This document shows positions 7,769 to 15,296 of a stretch of DNA of 60,607 nt, piece after piece. Position numbers and translations under genes: made by a program. The number at the start of each line of letters is the position of its first letter. Positions within the stretch are counted from its first letter, which is position 1. Location: the NCBI GenBank assembly GCA_022773965.1, contig JALFNQ010000040.1, positions 1 to 60,607 of the forward strand, in the 5' to 3' direction. Below the pieces are notes generated by a model, which saw only the letters and a list, made by a program, of their open reading frames with translations, made no database searches and was not told the origin of the DNA. The DNA comes from Lachnospiraceae bacterium. GTDB lineage: Bacteria > Bacillota > Clostridia > Lachnospirales > Lachnospiraceae.

Positions 7769-9772
7769 CTAGATCGTCGTTGTCATCTCTCCATCCAGAC
7801 AGTCAATGTCAGCAGAATCGGAATAGACAAAGTTTCCTGCAGCGTCCCACATCTCGTACATCAGAATGTACTTACCATCGTACAGATCAATCTCTCCGAA
7901 GGAGGTATCCGCGGTCACTGTCAGGTCGTCTACCGTATACATCTCAAAGTCATCATCTCCGCTGTAGGATGCCAGCTTCCAGATCGTGGTGATCTTATCG
8001 CCCTCCTCCAACAGGCGCAGCTCCTTGCTGGCCATACCGGACTCATCCAGACCCTTTGCAGCGCCCAGAATAGACCATTCCTCCGTAGTAAAATCGTATG
8101 CCACCTGCAGATTGTACTCCTCATCATTTAACAGGATGGGGACAGAATAGAGATTGTAGTCCTCACCGGGGCAGGAGAGCTCCATGTAGACCAGATGTCC
8201 GTCGATAGCGCCCCAGACACCCCGGAAATTGTCACTGAACACACCGTTTTCCCAATCAGCCTCCATGTCGTTATCGGAACCCAATAGCATCATCTGATCA
8301 CTTTCCTCATCCACATAGTAGAGCAGGAAATCAATGCCGGCCAACGCATCATACGCGTCCGGACCAAGATCCAGGACGGTAAAGCCATCGTCATTGATGT
8401 CCAATGGCATGTTGTCCCAGCCCATATCCGGCAGGCTGACGATCTCCGGCAGTTCCTGAATATTCAGAGAATCCAGATATTCCTCGCCGCCCTCCGCCAG
8501 TTCTCCGGTGAGGCCGTAAGCAAACAGATGCTTAAAGGCAAGACCTGCTCCCACCCCGATATAACCGTTAAAATCATCAATATCACCGTTATAGGAATAA
8601 TAACAGCTCAGGCCGGTGGATTCGGATCGGTACATACCGTTCACCTTGTACAGCACACATTCCTCCAGCGCGTCACAGACACTCTGGGCGGAAGGCAGCA
8701 TCCAGGCAGTCTGGCGGGCAAGATGGCCCAGATCTACCATGTTGGTGTAGCCCTGTTCACGGGTGTTACCACCGTAATTCTCACTCTGGGCGGCTGCGCG
8801 GCCCAGCTCTGCAAAAAATCCGGGATCCTCTGTAGCAGCTACAAAGGCTTCCTCACCAAAAGACTCATAAGCCTCCAGCAGCGGAGTCAGCTTCGTCAGA
8901 TCCGTGAGTGACAAGGTCGTCTGATCCTGTGTACCGACCGCCTCACATCCTTCATAATAGGTATCACAGATCGCCCTTCCCAGCCCGGCTCCATCCATGT
9001 CCGGGTCTTCTGCCAGCTCTCCCAGCCATCCGCTATAGTACCAGCCGTTGCCCGGCTCCACTTCCTCAGAGCCCACCAGATACTTTGCAAAGTTCTGGAA
9101 TACAGCTGCCACATCCACCGTTGCCATCAGACAGGTATCAAAACCTACCAATTCCAGTGCAGGATTCTCTGTATCCGCCGGCCAGACCGCGTCAAAGGCC
9201 TCATACATTTCAGCCAGATCAAGAGAATCCAGATCATGCAGCTCGTCAAAGGCTGCCCCGTTCACGGAACCGCCACCGTGGTTCCAGAAGGTGACTGCCA
9301 CTTTGTCTGCAGGGTAATTCTCGTTGGCATATGCCAGAAACTCGTACAGTGTCTGGTCATCACCCATATTGGCTGTGTCCTGTTCCTCCAACAGCTGCAG
9401 ACCTTCGCTGTTGTACAGCCAGCGCTGCAGCTTGTCGGGATCCATATACTCGTTCTGCCATGCAGATGAGCCGCCGGTCTGAATGACTACATTGACATTT
9501 TCGGGAAGCTCCACTTCCATCATCTCAGCGAGGTCGATGGTAGCAAAACCGCCGTTGCTCTCCAGATCGCTGCCGCAAAGATACCAGTACACCGCCCAGC
9601 TGCCGTCTCCCGGTTTATTGGATGTCATGGACTTGTCAGTATCAAAAGATACGTCATCCCCTGTCTCAGAAAACACATTTTCCGCTTCATCCAAAGTCTC
9701 CTCACCACCGCAGGCGACGAGGGAAAGGCACATTGCCATGACCAAAAGCAACGATAATAGGTTCTTTTTCAT
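7769..9772 (-). CDS. Clostripain-like (peptidase family C11) lipoprotein
   Basis: 667 residues from the ATG at 9772. An in-frame ATG at 9790 lies inside the AAGGAGG site that serves 9772. Lipoprotein signal with lipobox LVAC and Cys21. The N-terminal half is a C11 caspase-fold domain: His165 in VTFWNHGGGS and Cys214 in VGFDTCLMA are the likely catalytic dyad. The C-terminal half (beyond about 430) is a beta-rich region with many aspartates, with no family I can name. Clostripain relatives cleave after Arg/Lys. Surface anchored, so probably a processing or nutrient protease. A LytTR-type promoter (site C) precedes it. A copy of its last codons lies at 15044-15067. Confidence 0.85.
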   Translation of the reverse strand: MKKNLLSLLLVMAMCLSLVACGGEETLDEAENVFSETGDDVSFDTDKSMTSNKPGDGSWAVYWYLCGSDLESNGGFATIDLAEMMEVELPENVNVVIQTGGSSAWQNEYMDPDKLQRWLYNSEGLQLLEEQDTANMGDDQTLYEFLAYANENYPADKVAVTFWNHGGGSVNGAAFDELHDLDSLDLAEMYEAFDAVWPADTENPALELVGFDTCLMATVDVAAVFQNFAKYLVGSEEVEPGNGWYYSGWLGELAEDPDMDGAGLGRAICDTYYEGCEAVGTQDQTTLSLTDLTKLTPLLEAYESFGEEAFVAATEDPGFFAELGRAAAQSENYGGNTREQGYTNMVDLGHLARQTAWMLPSAQSVCDALEECVLYKVNGMYRSESTGLSCYYSYNGDIDDFNGYIGVGAGLAFKHLFAYGLTGELAEGGEEYLDSLNIQELPEIVSLPDMGWDNMPLDINDDGFTVLDLGPDAYDALAGIDFLLYYVDEESDQMMLLGSDNDMEADWENGVFSDNFRGVWGAIDGHLVYMELSCPGEDYNLYSVPILLNDEEYNLQVAYDFTTEEWSILGAAKGLDESGMASKELRLLEEGDKITTIWKLASYSGDDDFEMYTVDDLTVTADTSFGEIDLYDGKYILMYEMWDAAGNFVYSDSADIDCLDGEMTTTI

Positions 9773-9817
9773 TAGATCTTCCTCCTTCATTCATACATAG
9801 CCGCTTGGCTTATATAC

Positions 9818-9884
9818 ACCATAAACAAATTAATCAGGAAAAAGTGAGCTGCTGTCCGAATCGTACCAAAAATGTCTTGAATCG
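9818..9884 (-). promoter_or_regulatory. LytTR-type direct-repeat promoter (site C) of the clostripain-like gene
   Basis: Minus strand: CGATT (9884-9880), 21 bp to CGATT (9863-9859), then 35 bp to TATGGT (9823-9818), a plausible -10. The spacer reads CAAGACATTTTTGGTA. The site lies in the divergent region shared with the LytTR regulator gene at 9977, so it might also affect that gene. Confidence 0.7.
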
Positions 9885-9976
9885 GCAAAAGCAATGCCGC
9901 CCCATATTTTACCATCTAGAATTTTTTGGCGGAGTATGTAATAATAACCATATGATTTTTATTGAGGTTACTTTTT

Positions 9977-10678
9977 ATGAGAATAGCGATCTGTGATGAC
10001 CAAAAAAACGACCGAAAAAAAATGATCGAAGTCCTTGGCTCGGTCATCAATCATTTTTCCACTGACGAATTTGACAACGGAAGCGCACTTTTGAAAAGCC
10101 ATGCCACAAATCCATACGATCTGATCATTCTGGATATCCTCATGCCGGAAATGAACGGCATTGATACAGCCGCTCTTCTGAGGAAAAATGACGCAAAAAC
10201 ACCCATTATTTTTATATCTACCAGTGAAGAATTCGGCGTGCAAAGCTACCGGGTTCTCGCCTTTGACTATCTGTTAAAGCCCATTGACAGAGAACAGCTC
10301 AAAGACTGTATGAAACGGTTGTTTTCTCAGACAGCAAAAAAGAAGCAGTCCATCACGATCACCTATGAAGGAACGGAAATTGATATCCTTTTATCAAATA
10401 TACAGTGCCTGGAAAGCAACCTGAGAAAAGTCATTTTCACATTATCTGAAAACAAGGAAATAGAAATCATCGGCAAACTCACGGATTTTGAGCAGTTTTT
10501 GCTGGAGCACGGCTTCTGCCGCTGCCACAAAAGCTATCTTGTCAATCTCGAACATATTGACAGGGTCGATGACGACATGTTCTATCTGACCGGCGGAAAA
10601 GCAGTAAAAATTTCAAGAGCATATCTACAAAATGCAAAAAAGGCATATTTTGAATATATTTTCACAGTGGAGATGTAA
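9977..10678 (+). CDS. LytTR-family response regulator
   Basis: 233 residues from ATG 9977; the site TTGAGGTTA at about 9962-9969 favours this over the ATG at 9962. Receiver domain: acidic pair CDD at 7-8, phosphoacceptor Asp53 in ILDILMPEMNG, Ser/Thr in FISTSEE, and Lys in YLLKPI. The C-terminal LytTR domain has VIFTLSENKEIEI, a CRCHKSYLVNLEHI segment and the closing SRAYLQNAKKAY. LytTR proteins bind pairs of short direct repeats about 21 bp apart and commonly activate exported factors. It stands alone, 179 bases before a second LytTR gene and kinase. It is a candidate reader of sites A-E. Confidence 0.92.
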   Translation: MRIAICDDQKNDRKKMIEVLGSVINHFSTDEFDNGSALLKSHATNPYDLIILDILMPEMNGIDTAALLRKNDAKTPIIFISTSEEFGVQSYRVLAFDYLLKPIDREQLKDCMKRLFSQTAKKKQSITITYEGTEIDILLSNIQCLESNLRKVIFTLSENKEIEIIGKLTDFEQFLLEHGFCRCHKSYLVNLEHIDRVDDDMFYLTGGKAVKISRAYLQNAKKAYFEYIFTVEM

Positions 10679-10695
10679 TCAGTATAGAACTGGCT

Positions 10696-10811
10696 TTTTT
10701 ACAAATTATGTCGTTTTTTTGCAAGTTATGTCGTTTTTGTTGAATATAAGAATGAAACAAATTAAAATGATTGCGCGAAAATATTGACTTCAATGAATTG
10801 AAACATATATT
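10696..10811 (+). promoter_or_regulatory. Tandem 20-bp repeat and sigma-A promoter ahead of the LytTR/kinase operon
   Basis: Two adjacent 20-base units read TTTTT(A/G)CAA(A/G)TTATGTCG; the 13-mer TTATGTCGTTTTT occurs at 10706-10718 and 10726-10738. Downstream TTGACT (10784-10789) and TATATT (10806-10811) are spaced 16 bp and form a plausible sigma-A promoter. The repeat is a candidate LytTR operator for control of the operon, although its pitch is 20 rather than 21 bp. Confidence 0.55.
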
Positions 10812-10857
10812 ACAATCAATCACACATTAAAATCCGGGAAAAAGGAGGTAGTCTGAC

Positions 10858-11592
10858 ATGATAAAAATAGCGTTTTGCGATGATGACAGCTCGGTGCTAA
10901 ATAGTCTCCATGAACTGCTTGTCCTCTACCGCGCCCAGAAAAATGTGGAGATCAACGATTACACATTCCGCAGTCCACTGGATCTGATCTCTGAGATCGA
11001 GCGGGGTATCCGGTTTGATATCCTGTTTCTGGATGTCCTGATGCCGGGCGAAAATGGAATCGATGCCGCCACAGAAATCCGCAGCTATGACAAAAATATA
11101 AAGATCATCTTCCTGACTTCATCTGCCGAATATGCCGTGCAGTCCTATACAGTGAATGCCTTTTACTATGAGCTCAAGCCCATTTGCGCAGAGAGTTTTT
11201 GCCGTCTGATGGATACAGTTCTCTCCCAATGTGAAAAAGAGCATGCGCACAGCCTGATCCTTCACTGTAAAAGCGGCATTACACGAATACAGCCGTCACA
11301 GCTGGAATACTGCGAAGTGATCCACCGGACACTGTTTCTACACCTGACCAGCGGAAAGGTGCTGGAAAGTATCGGCAGTCTGGATGAACTAAGCAGACAG
11401 CTGATGCCCTACGGCAGTTTTTTTCGTCCCCATCGCTCCTATCTGGTAAATATGGAGTATGTCCAGTCGCTCTCTTACCAGTCGATCACCATGTCCTGCC
11501 TGGCAGAGATCCCGATTCCGCGCAGAAAGTATAATGAAGTCAAAAACACATTTTTGGAGTACGCATTTTCGAACAAGCAGGTAACGATATGA
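10858..11592 (+). CDS. LytTR-family response regulator paired with the adjacent GHKL kinase
   Basis: 244 residues with an AAGGAGG site upstream. Receiver domain with CDDD at 7-10, Asp59 in LFLDVLMPGENG, TSSAEYAV and LKPI. The LytTR domain carries a RPHRSYLVNMEYV segment and closing PIPRRKYNEVKNTFLEY. Its stop overlaps the kinase start by four bases (ATGA), so the two are co-translated and form a two-component pair. No agrB- or agrD-like gene is nearby, so the input signal is not evident. Confidence 0.92.
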   Translation: MIKIAFCDDDSSVLNSLHELLVLYRAQKNVEINDYTFRSPLDLISEIERGIRFDILFLDVLMPGENGIDAATEIRSYDKNIKIIFLTSSAEYAVQSYTVNAFYYELKPICAESFCRLMDTVLSQCEKEHAHSLILHCKSGITRIQPSQLEYCEVIHRTLFLHLTSGKVLESIGSLDELSRQLMPYGSFFRPHRSYLVNMEYVQSLSYQSITMSCLAEIPIPRRKYNEVKNTFLEYAFSNKQVTI

Positions 11593-12860
11593 GTTTTTGG
11601 ATTTCCCTTTTAAATAACGTTTCAGTGAGCTTCTTTGGAAGCATTTTGTCCGTATCTTTTTGTGATGCGCTGGACAGCCGTAAAAAACGCTGTATCTTTG
11701 TATGCAGTATGCTGTTTCTACCCATGTTGCAGGGACTTGTGTATTTTTTTTGGGGTGCTGATTTTATGCGGCAGATCTATCCTCTCGTCGTACATCTTCC
11801 ACTCCTTTTTCTTCTTTACGCTCTGACCGGCAGACTGCTATGGCCGTTTTTCTCCATTCTGACTGCCTATCTGTGCTGCCAGCTGAGACGTTGGATCGCA
11901 CTTTTTGCAGTAGCGATGTTATCCGGTGGAACAACGATGCAGAATTTTATCGAACTGGTCGTCACCCTGCCTTTACTGCTGTTTCTGCTGCGATATGCGT
12001 CTCCTGTGGTCCACCAGCTCTCCGGTTATTCTGCAAAAATGCAGTGCCAGTTTGGCGCCATTCCGGTGCTCTATTACATTTTTGACTATGTCACAATGGT
12101 ATATACCGACCTCCTTTCCAGCGGAGATCCGGTTGTAGTGGAATTCATGCCCTTTGTATGCTGCGCCGCATATCTGGTGTTTTTACTGTACAATTCTGTC
12201 AAAGAACGCACGCAGAATCAGCTGAAACAGGCACAGAAGAGTCTCGGTATCCAGCTCAATCAGGCTGTCCGGGAAATTGATGCCCTGCGGGAGTCCCAGA
12301 TGCTTGCCAGCCAGTACCGCCATGACATGCGCCATCATCTCCAGTATGTGTCTGCCTGTATTCAAAACGGCCAGGAAGATCAGGCATTGTCCTACATCAC
12401 CGGCATCTGTCAGGAAATCGATGCCCAGAAAGTAGAGCGATACTGTGAAAACGAGGCTGCCAATCTCATCCTTTCTGCCTTCGCAGGCAGGGCAAAAAAA
12501 GAGGGCATCCAAATGAAGGTGAATGGATCACTTCCCGCATTTATCACGGTGTCAGACAGCGATCTGTGCGTTCTTCTATCCAATGCGCTGGAAAACGCGC
12601 TCCACGCCTGCCAGTCCATCACTGCAGCCACGAAAGCTCGCATCATTGATGTACAGTTTTATCATAAAAATGACCATCTGTTTTTGCAGGTGGAAAATCC
12701 CTGCGAACAGAAGGTTCTTTTTGAAAATGGCATCCCCGTATCCCACGAACCGGGGCATGGCATTGGCGTACAGAGCATCTGTGCCATTGTGGAACGTTAT
12801 GACGGCATGTGCAGCTTTCTGATTCAGGATGACCATTTTATCCTGCGCCTGTCTCTGTAG
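11589..12860 (+). CDS. GHKL (AgrC/VirS-type) sensor histidine kinase
   Basis: 423 residues. About six hydrophobic segments (residues 10-205) form a membrane sensor. A coiled linker leads to the dimerisation/phosphoacceptor motif QYRHDMRHHLQY with His245. The HATPase domain has the N-box LLSNALENALHAC and a glycine box with GHGIGVQSI. Such kinases sense peptides or membrane signals and phosphorylate LytTR regulators. It overlaps the preceding regulator gene by four bases. It is the likely controller of one or both local regulators. Confidence 0.92.
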   Translation: MSFWISLLNNVSVSFFGSILSVSFCDALDSRKKRCIFVCSMLFLPMLQGLVYFFWGADFMRQIYPLVVHLPLLFLLYALTGRLLWPFFSILTAYLCCQLRRWIALFAVAMLSGGTTMQNFIELVVTLPLLLFLLRYASPVVHQLSGYSAKMQCQFGAIPVLYYIFDYVTMVYTDLLSSGDPVVVEFMPFVCCAAYLVFLLYNSVKERTQNQLKQAQKSLGIQLNQAVREIDALRESQMLASQYRHDMRHHLQYVSACIQNGQEDQALSYITGICQEIDAQKVERYCENEAANLILSAFAGRAKKEGIQMKVNGSLPAFITVSDSDLCVLLSNALENALHACQSITAATKARIIDVQFYHKNDHLFLQVENPCEQKVLFENGIPVSHEPGHGIGVQSICAIVERYDGMCSFLIQDDHFILRLSL

Positions 12861-12990
12861 ATGAATCAGAATGCGCTTTGCGTACGCTTCGCGCGCCAGC
12901 GGTGCCCGTTCGGCAGCCTTCTACAAAGACAGATCCTGCCTCCATACACATGGGTCAGCTATAACGCGTGTATGACAACATAAATACTGT

Positions 12991-13057
12991 CGTTTTGGTA
13001 CATATATGGTACGATTCATACAAAAGGCTCCCGTTATGGAACGGGAGCCTTTACAAT
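12991..13057 (+). promoter_or_regulatory. LytTR-type direct-repeat promoter (site D) of the lemA-like gene, with an internal perfect hairpin
   Basis: Plus strand: CGTTT (12991-12995), 21 bp to CGATT (13012-13016), then 35 bp to TACAAT (13052-13057). The spacer reads TGGTACATATATGGTA. Between the second half-site and the -10 lies a perfect 13-bp inverted repeat (AAAGGCTCCCGTT, 13023-13035 with 13040-13052) covering the -35 position. It could be a second operator, or the terminator of the upstream kinase operon, although no T-run follows it. Confidence 0.65.
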
Positions 13058-13136
13058 ATATGACAAGTCGGACACCCGCGCGGATACCACGTTTCACAGC
13101 TGCCCGGGTGTACATCATAAAGAAGGGATGATACGC

Positions 13137-13652
13137 ATGATCATCATCATTGTTATTGCAATTCTTGTCATATGGGGAATTTTCATTCAGCGGCGCCTGG
13201 CGGGCATGACCGAAAACATTAACCATGCCATGAACCAGATCGGTATCCAGCTCTCCTCACGCTTTGATGCGCTGACTGCACTGCTGGAGCTTACGAAAGA
13301 ATACGCCGCCCATGAATACCAGATCCTTACCCAAACGATCAGGTCTCAGCACAGCGCCATTACCCCCCTCTCCACTGCGGAAGATGTCCGAAAACAGGAA
13401 CAGCTTATTTCCGAAGTTCTCGGACACATCTGTATCATTGCAGAGCAGCATCCGGAACTGAAGTCCAGCGCAGACTATGTCAGATGCATGAACGCCATCG
13501 ACAAATATGAAAAAACTTCCCGTACCAGCCGGCTGATCTATAACGACAAGGTAAACCGGTTAAACCTTGAGCTTCAGATGTTCCCGTCATCTCTGATCGC
13601 CGGTTTATTTGGGATTCGCAAGAGAGACTATCTGGAGGCGGCGGATGAGTAA
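13137..13652 (+). CDS. LemA-family membrane-anchored protein
   Basis: 171 residues from ATG 13137; AGAAGGG at 13121-13127 sits at proper distance from it but touches the in-frame ATG at 13128. A single N-terminal transmembrane segment (MIIIIVIAILVIWGIFI) is followed by long alpha-helices with SSRFDALTALLELTKEYA, a LemA signature, and a C-terminal YNDKVNRLNLELQMFPSSLI. The body is expected outside the membrane or at its surface; LemA function is unknown. Preceded by LytTR-type site D, it may belong to the same regulon as the exported proteins. Confidence 0.85.
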   Translation: MIIIIVIAILVIWGIFIQRRLAGMTENINHAMNQIGIQLSSRFDALTALLELTKEYAAHEYQILTQTIRSQHSAITPLSTAEDVRKQEQLISEVLGHICIIAEQHPELKSSADYVRCMNAIDKYEKTSRTSRLIYNDKVNRLNLELQMFPSSLIAGLFGIRKRDYLEAADE

Positions 13653-13675
13653 GCGGAACGGATCAGCCGCTGCGC

Positions 13676-14043
13676 TTACATCAATAGCCACTCCACAATG
13701 TCATACACCTCAATTCCTTCATAAGTATACTTTGGATGTTTTGTTCTGGCAATAATCATCTTAGGGAAAGCATCCTTGATCTGTAACAATGGTGAATACT
13801 CTCTTTCAAAAGTATCCTGTGCAGAGATATTATCGCTAACTTGAATATATAATTTCTCACTGCCTTTCTGAACAACGAAATCTACAGACTATTAATTGCC
13901 AATTCAAAATTAGGACATAACTGTACTTCATCAACAAATAGATAGTTTTTCTTATCTTTATCATATCTCTCTTCCACATACTTGTGCAAAGCATGGTATT
14001 CCTTGATTCTTTCTAAATATTTTTCACGGATAATTGTCTTCAT
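13676..14043 (-). pseudogene. Remnant of an AAA+ ATPase / DUF4143-type gene
   Basis: The frame from ATG 14043 encodes MKTIIREKYLERIKEYH and, a little later, [20 protein letters not shown], the Walker B region of DUF4143-type ATPases, then a stop. A second frame continues [20 protein letters not shown] and ends [16 protein letters not shown], the C-terminal nuclease-like part of the same family. The P-loop and several hundred residues are missing. It resembles the 5593-5845 remnant in keeping family ends while losing the middle. No function expected. Confidence 0.7.
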
Positions 14044-14125
14044 TCAATCACTGCTTTCGAAACTTAAAAATTTTTATATTTTTGAAATCAGCACATAGAG
14101 TTTGACCCTCAGCATTGGGGTCTAG

Positions 14126-14149
14126 GCATTGAGGTCTGACCCTCGGTAC
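14126..14149 (+). repeat. 24-bp direct repeat, copy 1, left of the toxin-antitoxin cassette
   Basis: The segment beginning GCATTGAGGTCTGACC and ending CTCGGTAC recurs at 15071-15094 with two changes, in the same orientation. A more degenerate version (CAGCATTGGGGTCTA) lies just before it at 14110-14124. The pair brackets the RelB/PIN cassette. Confidence 0.65.
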
Positions 14150-14179
14150 AGATCCTCGCGAAAATATTCATCGTTAATA

Positions 14180-14243
14180 ATCATATAATATGATATGCAA
14201 TTCTACTACTATGTATTGCAAACTGCATTTATTATGTTATAAT
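14180..14243 (+). promoter_or_regulatory. Promoter and likely autoregulatory operator of the toxin-antitoxin operon
   Basis: TTGCAA (14216-14221) and TATAAT (14238-14243) are separated by 16 bp. Upstream is a perfect palindrome ATCATAT-A-ATATGAT (14180-14194). Shorter arms TGCAAT / ATTGCA lie around the -35. RelB/DinJ antitoxins usually repress their own operon by binding such palindromes. Confidence 0.65.
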
Positions 14244-14267
14244 GATTTCATGGAAAGGAGGATTTCT

Positions 14268-14558
14268 ATGGCACAATCAACTATTTCTGCAAGAATTGAT
14301 AGTAATGACAAAGCGGCATTTGACCTGTTCTGCTCAAGAGTTGGTCTGAACACCTCCAGCGTCATTAATCTATTTGTCAAAAAGGTGATCAGCGAAAATC
14401 GCATTCCTTTTGAAGTATCCGCGCCAACAACTATTTCACTAGAGGAAGGACGCAATGCCTTCTATCGTTTACGGGAAGAAGCCAAAGAGAATGGTTTACA
14501 GGATATGACACTGGATGAGATCAATGCCGAAATTGCTGCTGCACGCGCAGGAAAGTAG
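14268..14558 (+). CDS. RelB/DinJ-family antitoxin
   Basis: 96 residues from ATG 14268, which follows GGAAAGGAGG at a normal distance; the longer frame from 14190 would begin upstream of the promoter. The N-terminus MAQSTISARIDSNDKAAFD followed by LNTSSVINLFVKKVI is the ribbon-helix-helix DNA-binding fold of RelB/DinJ proteins. The C-terminal part is probably the flexible toxin-binding segment. It lies 7 bases ahead of a PIN-domain gene, an uncommon partner because RelB/DinJ usually pairs with RelE/YafQ. Role: neutralise the toxin and repress the operon. Confidence 0.85.
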   Translation: MAQSTISARIDSNDKAAFDLFCSRVGLNTSSVINLFVKKVISENRIPFEVSAPTTISLEEGRNAFYRLREEAKENGLQDMTLDEINAEIAAARAGK

Positions 14559-14565
14559 GTGCGCA

Positions 14566-14982
14566 ATGCGATATCTTGTTGTAATAGATACAAACATTTT
14601 AGTATCTGCTTTACTCTCCAAACATCCTGATTCAGCTACTGTTCAGGTATTAGAGGCTCTCTATCACCAAAAAATCATACCTGTGTATAACGAAGAAATC
14701 TTTTGCGAATATGCAGATGTATTACACCGTAAAAAATTCAATTTCTCTGAAGATGCTATTCAAACAGTTATTTGTTCCATTCGAGATCACGGTATCTATG
14801 CAGATCGCCTGACAACAAATGAACTTCTTCCGGATCCAAAGGATCTGGTTTTCTACGAAGTTTGTATGGCAAAACGTGAGGAAGATTCTATGCTTGTTAC
14901 CGGAAATATGAAGCATTTTCCCGCAAAACCGTTTATCGTCACACCAAATGAACTATTAGCAATTATCAACAAAAATGTGTAA
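14566..14982 (+). CDS. PIN-domain toxin (putative ribonuclease of a type II toxin-antitoxin pair)
   Basis: 138 residues from ATG 14566. The first strand VVIDTNILVSALLS carries the first PIN aspartate. Further conserved positions are the Glu of IFCEYADVL, Asp/Glu in PDPKDLVFYEV, and the closing KREEDSMLVTGNMKHFP (DxxLVTGNxKHF, typical of the PIN toxin family). PIN toxins are Mg-dependent ribonucleases cutting tRNA or rRNA. Seven bases separate it from the antitoxin gene. The cassette is flanked by 24-bp direct repeats. Confidence 0.85.
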   Translation: MRYLVVIDTNILVSALLSKHPDSATVQVLEALYHQKIIPVYNEEIFCEYADVLHRKKFNFSEDAIQTVICSIRDHGIYADRLTTNELLPDPKDLVFYEVCMAKREEDSMLVTGNMKHFPAKPFIVTPNELLAIINKNV

Positions 14983-14988
14983 AAATTA

Positions 14989-15017
14989 CGCCGCATGGAT
15001 CACAGAACCATGCGGCG
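14989..15017. terminator. Hairpin after the toxin gene
   Basis: Ten-base stem CGCCGCATGG / CCATGCGGCG (14989-14998 with 15008-15017), the same arms as the terminator at 6893-6919. The plus-strand run after it is weak (CTTTGT); the minus-strand side has TAATTTTTAC. It could end the toxin operon or be left over from a minus-strand gene. Confidence 0.6.
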
Positions 15018-15043
15018 CTTTGTCTCATATATAATGATCATAC

Positions 15044-15067
15044 TCTAGATCGTCGTTATCATCTCTC
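15044..15067 (-). other. Short copy of the 3' end of the clostripain-like gene
   Basis: The minus strand reads GAGAGATGATAACGACGAT then CTAGA, matching the last codons and stop of the 7769-9772 gene (GAGAGATGACAACGACGAT, CTAGA) with one change. Nothing upstream continues the match, so it appears to be the scar of a lost paralogue. A terminator-like hairpin follows on the same strand. Confidence 0.5.
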
Positions 15068-15070
15068 TTA

Positions 15071-15094
15071 GCATCGAGGTCTGATCCTCGGTAC
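15071..15094 (+). repeat. 24-bp direct repeat, copy 2, right of the toxin-antitoxin cassette
   Basis: The segment beginning GCATCGAGGTCTGATC and ending CTCGGTAC matches 22 of 24 bases of 14126-14149 in the same orientation. The interval between copies is about 0.95 kb and holds the entire RelB/PIN operon with its promoter. Confidence 0.65.
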
Positions 15095-15104
15095 TCGACT
15101 AAGT

Positions 15105-15135
15105 AAAAAGAAACGAGAGACTTTTCAGCCTCTCG
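15105..15135 (-). terminator. Terminator downstream of the subtilisin-like gene
   Basis: Eight-base arms CGAGAGAC / GCCTCTCG (15114-15121 with 15128-15135), followed on the minus strand by TTTCTTTTT. It lies about 160 bases beyond the stop at 15297. Between it and the gene I see nothing else. Confidence 0.6.
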
Positions 15136-15296
15136 CAATCAGCTTCATCATTCGGTCAGTTTTTATTTTACCGTCCTGTCAGAACCGTCACAGGACTCAT
15201 CAAATATGATGAAGAAGAACTTCCCTGTTCTTGATCATATGATACGCATGTATTTTGAAAATATCAACACTTTCTTGATCTTTTTTCTGCTAATTT

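Noticed and set aside
9962-12860. agr-type quorum-sensing locus
   Set aside because: LytTR regulators and a GHKL kinase are present, but no AgrB-like membrane protease or AgrD-like propeptide could be found in any frame nearby.
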